Shown piece after piece: positions 46,301 through 55,544 of a DNA stretch of 64,000 nucleotides. The notes under the pieces were generated by a model. That model made no database searches. It was not told the DNA's origin and was given only the letters and a program-made list of their open reading frames with translations. Source of the DNA: Paguma larvata (Eukaryota; Chordata; Mammalia; Carnivora; Viverridae). Position 1 is the stretch's first letter; each line of letters opens with the position of its first letter. The translations under genes were made by a program, and so were the position numbers. The stretch spans positions 14,650,001 to 14,714,000 of the forward strand of contig CM057843.1 in NCBI GenBank assembly GCA_030068075.1, read 5' to 3'.

Positions 46301-49300
46301 TCCCTAGGGTACCTACCAAGAGTGGAAATACCAAATTGCTTATCGATGTGGTTTGATATCCTGCCCTGAAAATTGTCTCTTTATATCCTTTGCTTATTTT
46401 TTTTCGAAGGGTTATCTTTTCTTAATAATTGGTAAGAATTCTTTATATATTTGAACAAAATACAAAAATTTATAATTTGTGTATTTTGCGTCTTGTTTAA
46501 TGAAATACTTCTTTCTTTAAGGTCAGAAAGGTAGTCTCTTCTAAATATTTGGCTTTTTTACATTTAGTCTTCACGTAGAATTTTAATAGGATGTGAAGTA
46601 GTGATAGAATTTTTCTTCCTTCATAGAGAGTTGTAGCTGAGGACTAGCGAATGGTTTTACTCATCACTCTTTTCTCACTGATCTGCGATGATGTCTCTTT
46701 GTGGAGATTTCATAGATTCCTGGAGCACCATTGTTGATTCTGTAATTTTTAGTTTCCTTATATCTTTTCCGTCTTTAGTTCAGTACCTTTATGTTTTTAA
46801 TTCTTTCTATTTGATCACTCAGGCAGTCATTCAAGAAATTATTTCTTGAATACCTATTACATGCCAGACACGTCCTAGTAGGCACTGAGAGGCAGCCATA
46901 CATAAATGAAAGTTGCTGCCTCCTGGAGCTTAATTTCTAGGGGAGGAAAAACACCATCATAAACACTATCCATTCGGGGCGCCTGGGTGGCTCAGATGGT
47001 TGAGTATCCAACTCTGAATTTCAGCTCAGGTCGTGATCCCAGGGTTGTGGGATCGAGCCCTGCATCGGGCTCTGTGCTGAGCATGAAGCCTGCTTGGGAT
47101 TCTCTGTCTCCCCCTGCCTCTGTCCCACACTCGTGCTCTCTCTCTAAAACAAAACAAAACAAAACAAAACACTATTCAGTAAGTGGTCTATCCATTCAGA
47201 GACGATGGAGTGCTCCGTAGATGTGTATGTGAGGGAATGCGTGTACAGGGGAGGTGTTGGGGCCGCATGCTGTTGTATAGAGGGGCTGGGAAAGGCCTGG
47301 TCAATAAGAATCTTGAAGAATGGGGGGGATAAGCCAAGAGGCAGTCTCTGAAGGAAGAAAAGCGTAGGCATGCAGGACCAAGTGCAGGGCTCTGAGGCAG
47401 ATCATACTGGATGTATAAGTCATTATTTTAAGCCTGCTTAGTTTATGTTGTTGGATTAGTTGATTATCTAAAATTCTCGAGGGTGAGGTCTCCTTTGTTA
47501 TTGTGTGCTGATTCCCAGTTGTGGTGGATTTTCATGCTTAACTGCATTTGGATTCTAAATTCATCTTCAGCAGGGTTTTAGTTGTAAGATGAGAATGGTT
47601 TCATTTATTCCAGACACTCAGGTCCAAGCCTAAATGGATGGATACATGTAGACCTCAAGCTCCATGTGGCTCAGGCCTGTGATTGTGGAGATTTCCATGG
47701 TAGTCCTTGTCCCATCTAGATCCTAGGTTGGGCCATCCCAGTTTCCTTGTGGTCCCTGCTGGGGAGGGGGTGTGGGGGAGGCTGCAGACAAAGCCTACGA
47801 CAAGGGTCATTCTGGTTTTATGCAAGGGGCTTCATATGAAATTCTCTGATTTGCAAAAGCTGAAGAACTCCATTTCTTTATTATTTTTTTTAAATTTTTA
47901 TTTATTTTTAAAATGTTTGTTTACTTTTGAGAGTGTGGCAGAGAAAGAGGGGGACAGAGGATCCAAAGCATGCTCTGCACTGAAAACAGTGGGAGTGACG
48001 TAGGGCTCAAACTCATGAACCGTGAGGTCATGACCCGAGCCAAAGTCGGGCACGCAACTGACAGAGCCACCCAGACGCCCCTATTTGTTTTAAGCTCATT
48101 TATTTATCTTTGAGAGAGAGCATGCAAGTGAGGGAGGGACAGAGAGAGAGGGAGAGCATCCCAAGCAGGCTCCACGTTCTCAGCGCAGAGCCCAGTGTAG
48201 GGCTCAGTTCTGAAACAAACCGTGAGATCATGACCTGAGCCGAAATCCAGAGTCGGACGCTCAACCAACCGAGCCACCCGGGCGCCTCAGTTCTGCATCA
48301 CAGAGACATTCCGGCTGCTCCACAAAACCCACACAGGCTGGGCTTTTGTGTTTAAGTCCCATACTTCTATTTTAGTTTACTCTGTTTGGCCCTTGGGATT
48401 TCCTTCTCTTGGGAGCTCAGCTGTGCATGTAACAGGATGTCCTTTATCTCACCTTTGAAGCAAAAGGGTTTTCAGACAATTAGTCATTGTTGAAATCAAA
48501 AGCCTCCGTTTGGAACCAATACCTTCTCTCATTCCTTTGTAGTCTGCTTTAATGAATGTCTAATTCGATGTTGATACGTGAAGTATGCTGACCCTTCTCC
48601 TATTCCTGGAGTAAATGCTGCCTCGCTGTTTTCTTAGTGCAGCTGACCGTTCCATTTGCTAATATTTTGAGTAAAAGTTTCTGTGATGAATCTTGTTTAT
48701 TTCATGGACCAGTTTGAAGTAGCTTGTCTTTTTCTCTAGTTAGAAATAATCTGTGAAAAAGAATTATTTAAAGTTTGAAGAAGTAAATATAACCTCCCTC
48801 TCAAATTCCCAGTGTATTTCTCAGCCATTATATTGGCTGATTTGTTCCTAATTTCTAGCAGTTTTTATATTAATATTTCCAGAAATTATTTTTTTTAATT
48901 TGAGAGAGAGTATGCACACAAGTTGTGAGTGGGGATAGAGACAGGGAAAGAGAATCCCCAGCAGGCTCGGTGCTGTCAAGCACAGCGCACAATGTGGGGC
49001 TCCGTCTCACAGCTGAGATCAAGAGTTGGATTGCTTAGCCAGCCGAGCCATCCAGCCGTCCCCAGAGACTGTATTGTTCCTGCTTAGGAAAAAAACTCTT
49101 TTTTGTACATTATTATTTTTTTAATGTTTATTTTTGAGAGAGAGAGAGTGTGCACACAAGCCTTGGTGGGGGAGGGGCAGAGAGAGAGGGGCACAGAGGA
49201 TCCAAAGCAGACTCCATGCTGACAGCAGAAAGCCCAGTGTGGGGCTCAAACTTGCAAACCATGAGGTCATGACCTGAGCCGAAGTCAGATGCTTAACCTA

Positions 49301-52300
49301 ACTGAGCCACCCAACAGCTCTTCTTTTTTGTGCATTATTAAAGCTATGAAGATTTGTCTTAATTTAGCAGCATGCTAAATGTTTTATTATGGAGCCTTTT
49401 ATTTCTCTTAGTCTTGTTTTTAGGGAAGTAGGTTCTCCAAAAGATATTTTCATTTTTCATATTACAGTGTGATGAATTTGCATTTTTTAACAATGAAAAA
49501 TTATTACAGCTAAAATTTTATCTCATTATTTCTAAAATGCTTTACTTCCATTTTTCTTCCATCATTTCTCATTATTTCTAAAATGTTTTCTTCCATTCTA
49601 GTTAAATAGAATAGAAATCCCAGAAATCTGAGTCAGTAGTCATTTTTGAAGCATAGAATTTCTAGAATTGGAATAATTATACATTGTTTTGTGATATTTT
49701 TGGTATATGGTAAACAGTTTGTGTCTTTAAATGTTCTCAGAGAACATGTATTTTAGTTCTGAATCTTCTCATTGTTAAAAATTTCTTACCTTGGGCCTTT
49801 GTACTTGGAGGGAACACAGAGATTTGTCTCTTTATTCTTATTTTTAACTACCTTTTCTCATATTATCTCACAGAACTGTTAATGTCAAACTGCTGGTTAT
49901 GTAAGCTTTTCCTCAGCATGTTTAAAAGAGTGCTCATAGTTAGATATTTTGTTTCAGTGTTTCCTTCCAGTGGAGAATATGGGATCTGCAGTTCGTGTTT
50001 ATATTGGTACTGTAATTTATCCATAAGTTTACATATACTTTGATATTTAGGAAAATAATTTTCATTTATGTTTTTTAAAAATATATTTGTAAGGCAACCT
50101 ATTTAAAACTACTTCTAGTTTGATTTCAACATGATTATATATCTTTGCATATAATTAAGTCAAGGCAAGTAACTTTGGATGTCTGCTTTGTACCATTTCT
50201 GAACTCTTGCTCTCTGATAGTGTGTTAACAGCTATTTTCACCCACCCCAACTACTCTGTCCTATTGAAACTCTCTCTTCAATAACTGGTCATCCTGCTCT
50301 TTGGTTACAGTCTTCAAATTCTGTATGCCATTTGTAAGTCTGAAACTTCGAGAATAGGGAAGGAAAGGGGTTTCACGTGAATTTGCTGGTAAATAAACCC
50401 AACTGACCATCATCTGTCGGGTGTGTAATAGTTTGGTTGTATACGTTTATCTGAGGTAAACTCTCTTTTAAGCCTTTTCTGTAAACATTTACTTTTAGCA
50501 GAGCTGTTTGCAGAATGTCCTTGTAGTCTGGGTCATTACCATTTCTACGTGATTCGTATCCTCTCGTCTGGGTCTTGTGCAAGTTCCTGTTCTTGAGATC
50601 CGCGTTCTCCAGGTCATGTGGCGTCAGATGTCTTAAGTCCGTTCATTTTCAGACACTGCGTAGTCAGCACTGTAGTTTGTCAAGAGTTGCCGTATCATTG
50701 CAGCCTTTATTATTCTTCAAAAAATGGATTAACTCTTCTTTCAATTTGGCTTGTGACTTTTGAGTTCGGGATTCTGAGTGTTTTCTGTTCCTAATTGCAT
50801 TGCCACTTTTACACCTCAAAACTTTCATTTGCCCTATACTTTGTTAACTCATTCTTAGAATTTATCTTTACCTGTTTCTACTAAATACAGTTTCAACCTA
50901 AAAATAATACTCCATGCTTCAATATGTGGACTCAAGGTCTTACTTGAAATGTGGGGGAAAATTCGCCATGTAACTGGATATTGCAGTATTGTGATTTTAA
51001 GATACGTTTGGTCATTCATGTGACCAAAATACGTTTCACATCTTTATTCGATGTTTGTCTACAGTTCCTGGCTCAGAGTTCCCCAAACCCGTGGAATTTT
51101 TTAAGTGTTGAGAACGATAAAGGTCTTTCGTTAGGTTAGCAGACACACCTAAAGGTGATTGTTAAGAGCTGCAATTCAGTCACACCAGTGTAATGGAGCC
51201 TCCAGAAACACTCAGAAGACCGAGCTCACAGAGACTCAGGCCTGATGGTGCTCTGGGAGGGGCACAGAAGCCCCGCCCCTTCCCACGTCCCTTGTGCGTG
51301 CTTCTCTTCCATCTGGCTGTTCCTGAGTGCCAGCCTTTTATGATAAACAGTAATTTAGCAAGTAATATGTTTTTCTGAGTTCTGTGAGCAGCTCTAGCAA
51401 ATTCCTGTAACCGAAGGAGGGGGTCCTTGGGACCCTCTGATTCACAGCCAGTTGCGGAGCAGCACAGGCCACAACCCGGCATTGCAGTTGGCGTCCTTAG
51501 TCAGAGGGGGTCATGGCGGACACCGCACCGCTAGCTGGAGGTCAGAGGCGCAGTGCTCTGACTGGCGTCTGACGGAGGAAGGGGCTGCAGTCTGGGTGGA
51601 CTGAGCCGAGCCCTTAACCTGTGGAGTCTGACGCCATCTTTGCACACACATGGTCCCAAGCGACCAGCTGGTGTCTGAGAATCACTTCTTGTGCCTCCCG
51701 GGCACACACTGAAATTGGGTCCAGGGACCAGTTTAGAGGAGAATCCACCTAAATTGTCACCTTTGTGTAACAAACTGGAAGGTTAGAAGCACTTCTTAAA
51801 TGACAGGAAACATTCAGGGGGTCTGGTACTGTGAAAATATTTGTGGGCCTTGGTAACAAGCAGAATGTTAAGGAAGCTCTCCCAGTTCTCTGCCTTGCTT
51901 CCTCTGTTGTCCTTATCATATGCCAGCAATGCTCTTATTTCCTCCTTAGTGGAAGAGAAAGCCAACACCCACCTCCTCCTCGGCATGTGCTTAGACACCT
52001 ATGCCCGCTACCTTCTGTTCTCCAAGCAGCCGGCACAGGCCCAGAGGATGTATGAGAAAGCTTTGCAGATTTCTGAAGAAATACTAGGAGAAAGACACCC
52101 ACAGGTAAGGGAGGAAAGCAGAGAGGAGAACTGTACAACACAGGTTTCAGAATTTCTGGGTGTGAAATGCCACCCTCGTAGGGAACAGATGATCAGCAGA
52201 TGGTGCTAGGTGCTGGGTGTTCCCTCCTCCGCCCGCCCCCAACTACTCGTTTCAAAAGGGGTGTGAGGGATCCCTGGCTAGCACTGACTCTTCGTCCTGA

Positions 52301-54097
52301 GGTCGAGGGTTTGAGTCCCACGTTGGATGAGGGATTACTTAAAAAACAAACCAACCAAAAAGGATTTGAGACCTCTGATCGGTTATCCAGAGCATTCTGC
52401 ACGCATTTTGGCTCACCGAGCAGAGCAGCCTTTATAAAAAGCAGGTCTGACCAGGCACCCACAAAGCTTCCAGGCCTTCGGGGTACACGGCATGGTATTT
52501 TGTCACAGTGAACCTTAGGAAGAATCTTAAGAGGAGCAGGTTAATACATAAAGATGCTTGCCTCCCTCACCCCACAGGTACAGTGCCAGGGGAGGTGGGG
52601 GGAAAGCAGGAGGGAGAGAGGGGCTGCGTTATACAGAGCTGTTAGCACAGCGAACACACTGAACGGACGTCTTTCTCGTCTCTCAAATTAAATTCTTAGA
52701 GGGAAGAAGTGATCACTTATCAGAATGCCTGGTACCCCCCCAGCACAGGACACAGACATTTTGACTGGACCAAACACGTCCCTAGGCTTGGGTCGATGGG
52801 CAGGGCAAGTTACTAGGGCCGTGAACTCTTCAGGAAAGGGATTTAGGTTAGAGTCCCCTTAATGGAATGTCACTGAGGAATAAGAAGACAAACTTGGAAT
52901 TCCAGTCACCGAGTGCTAGAGCTGAGGGGAGGAGGTAGGGTCTGCTTCTATTAGTACCAAATCTTAATGGGAATCTTCTTAAATCAGTAACATATGGAGT
53001 TCTTCTCGATGAGTCTCAGGAGTCACCAGTAGGAATGATATTAGATAAAGCCCTGGAAAGGCCGGCTTCTCAGGATTCCGAACCTTCTAAAGGAGATCGT
53101 TATAGCTTCATCTTGCTGTGATTAGTATTCTTCTTGGTGCTTCTAATTTGATAATTAGGTTAATAATATCCTGTTTCTTACTTGGTAGAGTCGTGTCGTT
53201 TTCCAGAGAGCCAAACGGAGGCCGTCCCCTGTACGTGAACGATGAACGTGCCAGTCTGTTAAAGGCTGACGTCCTTCACCTTTTGTGGAACATGCTGGGA
53301 GGCGCGAACTCTTAAGCACATATTCAGTTTACCAAACTCCGAGTTAATGTTAAACTCTGTGTGGCTGTTTTTTCTTTTGTGTCTAGACCATCGTGCTGAT
53401 GAGCGACCTGGCTACCACCCTGGACGCACAGGGCCGCTTTGACGAGGCCTGCGTTTATGTGCAAAAGGCCTCGGATCTGGCGAGGCAGATCGAACATCCT
53501 GAGCTACACATGCTGCTCAGTAACCTCGCCGCCATCCTCATGCACAGAGGTAGGGGCGGCGGGAAGGGGCCACCGGGTCCACGCGGCTGCGGAGCGGTTG
53601 TAGGCGGGCAGGGGGCAGTCAGGAAGCCGCGGAATTCAGAGGCTGGCTGGGTGTACTAGGAAGGAGGTGTGTTTGGTTGAAGGACTGTTGTGTTCAGTTC
53701 ACGTAACTCGGGCCGTCCTGCGCTGGCCTGTTGGATACGTGGAGGTAGAGAAACCTTCTGTAAGCCACGTGGAGTCGGGGCCCCAGGCCGCCAGCGCTCT
53801 GCAGCTGGGCCAGCTGCCAACCGGTCCGAGCCAGCGTGTGACTTACCGAGCACACAGCAAGTTAGACCTGAACTGTCACTAGCGCTCGCTCTTCAGAATC
53901 TTTCAGAATCGCTTTGAAAGCCTACATTTCTCTTTGTTCTCCCTTCTCTCTGGGTTATTTTAGAACGATATGCACAAGCAAAAGAGATCTACCAGGAAGC
54001 ACTGAAGCAAGCAGAGCTGAAAAGAGATGAGGTTTCTATTCAGCACATCAGGGAAGAGTTGGCTGAGCTGTCAAGAAAAAGCAGACCTTTCACTTAA
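26085..54097 (+). CDS. TTC19: TTC19, tetratricopeptide-repeat mitochondrial protein (complete, 10 exons)
   Basis: TTC19 is a mitochondrial inner-membrane factor that keeps respiratory complex III active by clearing fragments of the Rieske protein UQCRFS1. Exons: 26085-26268, 26354-26487, 28222-28332, 28788-28826, 29989-30045, 30364-30425, 32521-32615, 51950-52104, 53387-53549 and 53964-54097, all with GT/AG borders and consistent phases, giving 377 residues. Residues 1 to about 60 are Arg/Leu-rich with almost no acidic residues, a mitochondrial presequence. LLPLLAALAWF (about 56-66) is a likely membrane segment. An acidic EEEEEE stretch follows, then TPR-type helical repeats from about residue 105 to the end. 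The start has A at -3 (GAGCATGT). The C-terminus ends SRKSRPFT and stops about five residues before the human end as I remember it. Confidence 0.96.
26354..26487 (+). CDS. TTC19: TTC19 exon 2 (membrane segment end and acidic linker)
   Basis: 134 nt after a very short 85-bp GC-rich intron. Encodes [20 protein letters not shown] followed by an Ala/Glu/Asp-rich linker and [10 protein letters not shown], ending in phase 0 before GTGAGG. Confidence 0.93.
26488..28221 (+). other. TTC19: TTC19 intron 2
   Basis: 1.7-kb intron. The CpG island tails off near 26660; an L2-like fragment occupies about 27060-27620, followed by a C-rich tract at 27699-27716. The remainder is unrecognised. Confidence 0.85.
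27060..27620 (+). repeat. L2-like LINE fragment
   Basis: Contains ggcctgcaagaccctgcata and similar phrases typical of LINE-2. Confidence 0.55.
28222..28332 (+). CDS. TTC19: TTC19 exon 3
   Basis: 37 codons after acceptor tctcttttcag: [20 protein letters not shown], then [17 protein letters not shown]. First TPR-like helix pair. Donor GTAACT. Confidence 0.95.
28788..28826 (+). CDS. TTC19: TTC19 exon 4 (39-nt exon)
   Basis: Thirteen codons, [13 protein letters not shown], between acceptor ctttcag and donor GTAAGT; in phase 0 on both sides, so skipping it would keep the frame. Confidence 0.94.
29051..29473 (-). mobile_element. SINEC interrupted by a younger SINEC
   Basis: Antisense copy split at its tRNA-like end by a sense copy (29222-29439); the two halves join across the insert. 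Outer flanks ctgagttc / ctgggttc. Confidence 0.92.
29222..29439 (+). mobile_element. Nested SINEC
   Basis: Complete sense copy inside the antisense one, with target duplication AGACGCTTA at 29213-29221 and 29440-29448. Confidence 0.95.
29989..30045 (+). CDS. TTC19: TTC19 exon 5 (57-nt exon)
   Basis: Nineteen codons, [19 protein letters not shown], between acceptor gcttttag and donor GTAAGA; phase 0 on both sides. Confidence 0.95.
30364..30425 (+). CDS. TTC19: TTC19 exon 6
   Basis: 62 nt encoding [20 protein letters not shown] plus two bases of an Arg codon; acceptor cccaacag, donor GTAAGT. Confidence 0.95.
30426..32520 (+). other. TTC19: TTC19 intron 6
   Basis: 2.1-kb intron with no SINEC copy. 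Positions 31144-32391 carry a run of back-to-back minus-strand reading frames I cannot identify. Confidence 0.8.
32521..32615 (+). CDS. TTC19: TTC19 exon 7
   Basis: 95 nt after acceptor ctttacag: [20 protein letters not shown] then [11 protein letters not shown]; ends in phase 1 before GTAGGG. Confidence 0.95.
33720..34530 (+). repeat. L2-like LINE fragment
   Basis: Contains tgtaaggccctgtatgattt and ends near cagtgcctggcacgtaat...gttgaatg, as LINE-2 does. A (GT)20 tract sits near its 3' end. Confidence 0.6.
34309..34349. repeat. (GT)20 microsatellite
   Basis: 41-nt perfect GT tract in the 3' part of an L2-like element in TTC19 intron 7; very likely polymorphic. Confidence 0.97.
34870..35113 (+). 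mobile_element. SINEC
   Basis: Complete copy with a long A-rich tail; agggatc / agggatc flanks. Confidence 0.93.
35324..35501 (-). mobile_element. SINEC
   Basis: Antisense copy, ends gccacccaggtgcccc; ATTATCATTCA / ATTATCACTCA flanks. Confidence 0.9.
35554..35760 (-). mobile_element. SINEC with perfect 13-bp target duplication
   Basis: Antisense copy; AATTTATATGCTT at 35541-35553 and 35761-35773. Confidence 0.95.
36935..37100 (+). repeat. MIR-like fragment
   Basis: gactttggtcagattaatta ... cctcagaatggggg ... aaagtgcttagaacaaggta follows the 3' half of MIR. Confidence 0.65.
37371..37598 (+). mobile_element. SINEC
   Basis: Head ggggggcctgggcagctcag, (TC)n-rich middle, A-rich tail; gaaatgtg on both sides. 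Confidence 0.9.
37883..38050 (-). mobile_element. SINEC
   Basis: Antisense copy ending gccacccgggcgcccc; similar tgct-tta-taattt flanks. Confidence 0.88.
39868..40094 (-). mobile_element. SINEC inserted in Tigger1
   Basis: Antisense copy with target duplication TCAGGCTCCACTTCT at 39853-39867 and 40095-40109; removing it restores Tigger1 continuity. Confidence 0.95.
40821..41018 (-). mobile_element. SINEC inserted in Tigger1
   Basis: Antisense copy flanked by ATTATCTT repeats, second insertion in the Tigger1 element. Confidence 0.93.
42295..42389 (-). mobile_element. SINEC fragment
   Basis: Antisense T-rich and CT-rich part only; cut off where the next SINEC begins. Confidence 0.85.
42390..42607 (-). 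mobile_element. SINEC
   Basis: Complete antisense copy ending gccacccaggcgcccc. Confidence 0.93.
42681..42901 (+). mobile_element. SINEC
   Basis: Sense copy, head gcgcctggcggctcag, tail aaaaataaatattaaag; tacctтga-like flanks are approximate. It is inverted relative to its neighbour 73 bp away. Confidence 0.88.
42911..43022 (+). mobile_element. Short, older SINEC variant
   Basis: Head aggggtccctgctggctcag with a short body and (AAAT)n tail; lacks the CT-rich segment. Confidence 0.75.
43178..43380 (-). mobile_element. SINEC with perfect 18-bp target duplication
   Basis: Antisense copy; ATTCCTTTCCCAATTCTT at 43160-43177 and 43381-43398, a young insertion. Confidence 0.96.
43535..43710 (+). 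repeat. MIR-like fragment
   Basis: tctggagcctgagttcgaat ... cctcatcagtaaaacagggg follows the MIR consensus. Confidence 0.65.
43930..44380 (-). repeat. L1 LINE fragment
   Basis: cattgtggtcagagaacatg ... gatggcccagtggacagtcg ... tgagtagatctagttggttt is typical antisense L1. Confidence 0.75.
44697..44918 (-). mobile_element. SINEC with perfect 16-bp target duplication
   Basis: Antisense copy; CTAATTTTTGCATTTT at 44681-44696 and 44919-44934. Confidence 0.96.
45650..46530 (-). repeat. L1-like fragments
   Basis: Several short antisense-L1-like phrases (gagatttatccatgttgata; aattggtaagaattctttat) separated by unrecognised DNA. Confidence 0.4.
46835..46955 (+). repeat. Old interspersed repeat fragment (L2/MIR type)
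   Basis: atgccagacacgtcctagta ... tcctggagcttaatttctag, same family as 2316-2415. Confidence 0.45.
46976..47167 (+). mobile_element. SINEC with (AAAAC)n tail
   Basis: Complete sense copy whose tail is a run of aaaac units rather than A; aacactat on both sides. Confidence 0.92.
47881..48081 (-). mobile_element. SINEC
   Basis: Antisense copy ending gccacccagacgcccc, next to another copy. Confidence 0.88.
48082..48287 (-). mobile_element. SINEC
   Basis: Antisense copy ending gccacccgggcgcc. Confidence 0.88.
48500..48880 (-). repeat. L1-like fragment
   Basis: tattcctggagtaaatgctg ... tttgctaatattttgagtaa is antisense L1 ORF2-like. Confidence 0.5.
48888..49062 (-). mobile_element. SINEC
   Basis: Diverged antisense copy ending gccatccagccgtcc. 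Confidence 0.8.
49115..49317 (-). mobile_element. SINEC
   Basis: Antisense copy with a decayed head (gccacccaacagc); gtacattatta / gtgcattatta flanks. Confidence 0.88.
51950..52104 (+). CDS. TTC19: TTC19 exon 8
   Basis: 155 nt after acceptor cctccttag, at the end of the 19.3-kb intron 7: [57 protein letters not shown] is a typical TPR helix B. Donor GTAAGG. Confidence 0.96.
52259..52345 (+). mobile_element. Truncated tRNA-derived SINE
   Basis: gggatccctggctagc ... gagggtttgagtcccacgtt keeps a B-box-like stretch and an A-rich end; head partly degraded. Confidence 0.5.
53387..53549 (+). CDS. TTC19: TTC19 exon 9
   Basis: 163 nt after acceptor tgtctag: [54 protein letters not shown]. Two TPR helix pairs. 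Donor GTAGGG. Confidence 0.96.
53964..54097 (+). CDS. TTC19: TTC19 exon 10 (C-terminus)
   Basis: Acceptor ttattttag precedes [36 protein letters not shown] sequence (here [16 protein letters not shown]), SRKSRPFT and TAA at 54095-54097. Last TPR. Confidence 0.95.
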
Positions 54098-55335
54098 TTT
54101 TATGAATCGCTGAAATCCCTTTTTGTTGTAGGGAATTTTATGTGACAGTGGTTAGTCCAGTCTCAGTGGCACCCAAATCAATGGCCTAAACCCTTTCTCC
54201 TTGATAGTCACGTCTCGTCAGTTAGCTGTGGTGAAGGACAAGTTGTACGCACTGCTGCTTTTGTTCCTTAAAGGAAAGACTTTCACCCCTGGCTGATTTT
54301 GACCTCTAAGGACAGATGTCAAGTGATGCTTTCCGTCGTAATGTATGGTGTGGTGCTGTCGTGGTCTAAGTGTACCTGTAGGTGGAGACGGGCCCGTTGG
54401 CCTTTGGGGTTTGGGGTGGGGGTGTGGTGCTTCTGCCATGCACCTCTATCCTACGATTTTGATCCATTGATTTGCTACCCTTTTCTTCATTTCACCAATA
54501 TCTGGAAGAGCAACTACCTGTCTCGTGGCAAAGGGGGATTACGGTGAGTTATTTTTCTTCTCTATTTCCTGAAGCTCAGTGTGGGACTTAATGGCATAAC
54601 GGAGCAGAAGTATGGTCTTGGTTTGTGCCAGCGCCCAGCATGAAGTGTAAAGTAGGAAGCGAAGCAGGGCCTTGAAAACATACCATTCTGTAGGTTTTCA
54701 GACCTGGTTATACACATGTGACTGTGAAAGGGGGGGAAAAGGAAGGGTATGAACGCTTGTCAGTGCTGTTTGAGGACTGCGCTTCCTCTGCAGCCTAGGT
54801 CCCCTGAACAGAGCCCTCTGCACGTGCCCAGGCTGTACCCCCAAACCTCATCTCAGGATAGATAGGGCCTGTAGTATGCAAAATCTCCCCAATGATTCTC
54901 CCGTGTACTGCTTGTACAGTGGAAGGATCACCGATCCGGATCCTGGTCCTAGCTTCTCGAGCGTGGGCCCCAGTGTCCTCCTCTGTAAGTAGGGAATGAA
55001 TGAGATTCTCTTGTAGCCGTGGGAGAATGTATTTTGTCAGCTGACCCTAAATGAATAGACTACTGTGTTGAAAGAGCCTTATGACACTGCCTCAAAGCGT
55101 ATCAAGTGTATACATACAAGATAGGTAGATGGATGTTTTTACCTCAGAAGTATTGCAAAGAGCCCCTGGCCTAGGGAAAAGGCAATTTTTGTAGGTGCCA
55201 TAAAGGAACACTGTTATTGATGGTAAGCCTTTGGGGGTGGGGGTGTGAGTGGGAATGGTAAACAGATATTTTTGTTTCTGTGTACATATTATTGGAAGAA
55301 TCCTTTCATAATAAACTAGAGACTCTACAACAACA
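54098..55335 (+). other. TTC19: TTC19 3' UTR
   Basis: About 1.2 kb after the stop, ending just beyond AATAAA at 55310-55315 (ttcataataaactag). A MIR-like fragment (about 54935-55060) lies inside. The boundary is inferred from the hexamer. Confidence 0.65.
54935..55060 (+). repeat. MIR-like fragment in TTC19 3' UTR
   Basis: ccagtgtcctcctctgtaag ... gaatgaatgagatt resembles the MIR 3' half, strongly decayed. Confidence 0.4.
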
Positions 55336-55544
55336 TTGTATGTATTCCGTAATCTTTGAGTTTCTCATAAAAATAACTTACTAAAGAGTTAAGAAAAAAT
55401 ATTAGAAATCCTGAGGTCCAAGTCCTCAAGGATTAGACTAAAACTTGAATTTCTTCCTGCTTTCTGCCTAAGCTCATCTCTTACCACCTGGCTAGCTCCT
55501 TTAATCGAGTCTAATGAGAAACTAGAATATAGATCAGATTGAGT
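55336..55544. other. Short intergenic gap TTC19/NCOR1
   Basis: About 200 bp between the predicted 3' ends of the convergent genes. Nothing is recognised in it. Confidence 0.5.

Larger units (their letters stand above)
32616..51949 (+). other. TTC19: TTC19 intron 7 (19.3 kb)
   Basis: This intron makes up almost a third of the window. It holds 17 SINEC copies, an L2-like block with a (GT)20 tract, MIR fragments, a near full-length Tigger1 (39175-41946) and several L1-derived stretches. Positions 35775-36930, 44935-45640 and 49320-51940 are A/T-rich with nothing I can name beyond possible old L1. No additional exon is supported. Confidence 0.8.
52105..53963 (+). other. TTC19: TTC19 introns 8 and 9
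   Basis: Intron 8 is 52105-53386 and intron 9 is 53550-53963, separated by exon 9. A truncated SINE fragment lies at about 52259-52345. Nothing else is recognised. Confidence 0.85.
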
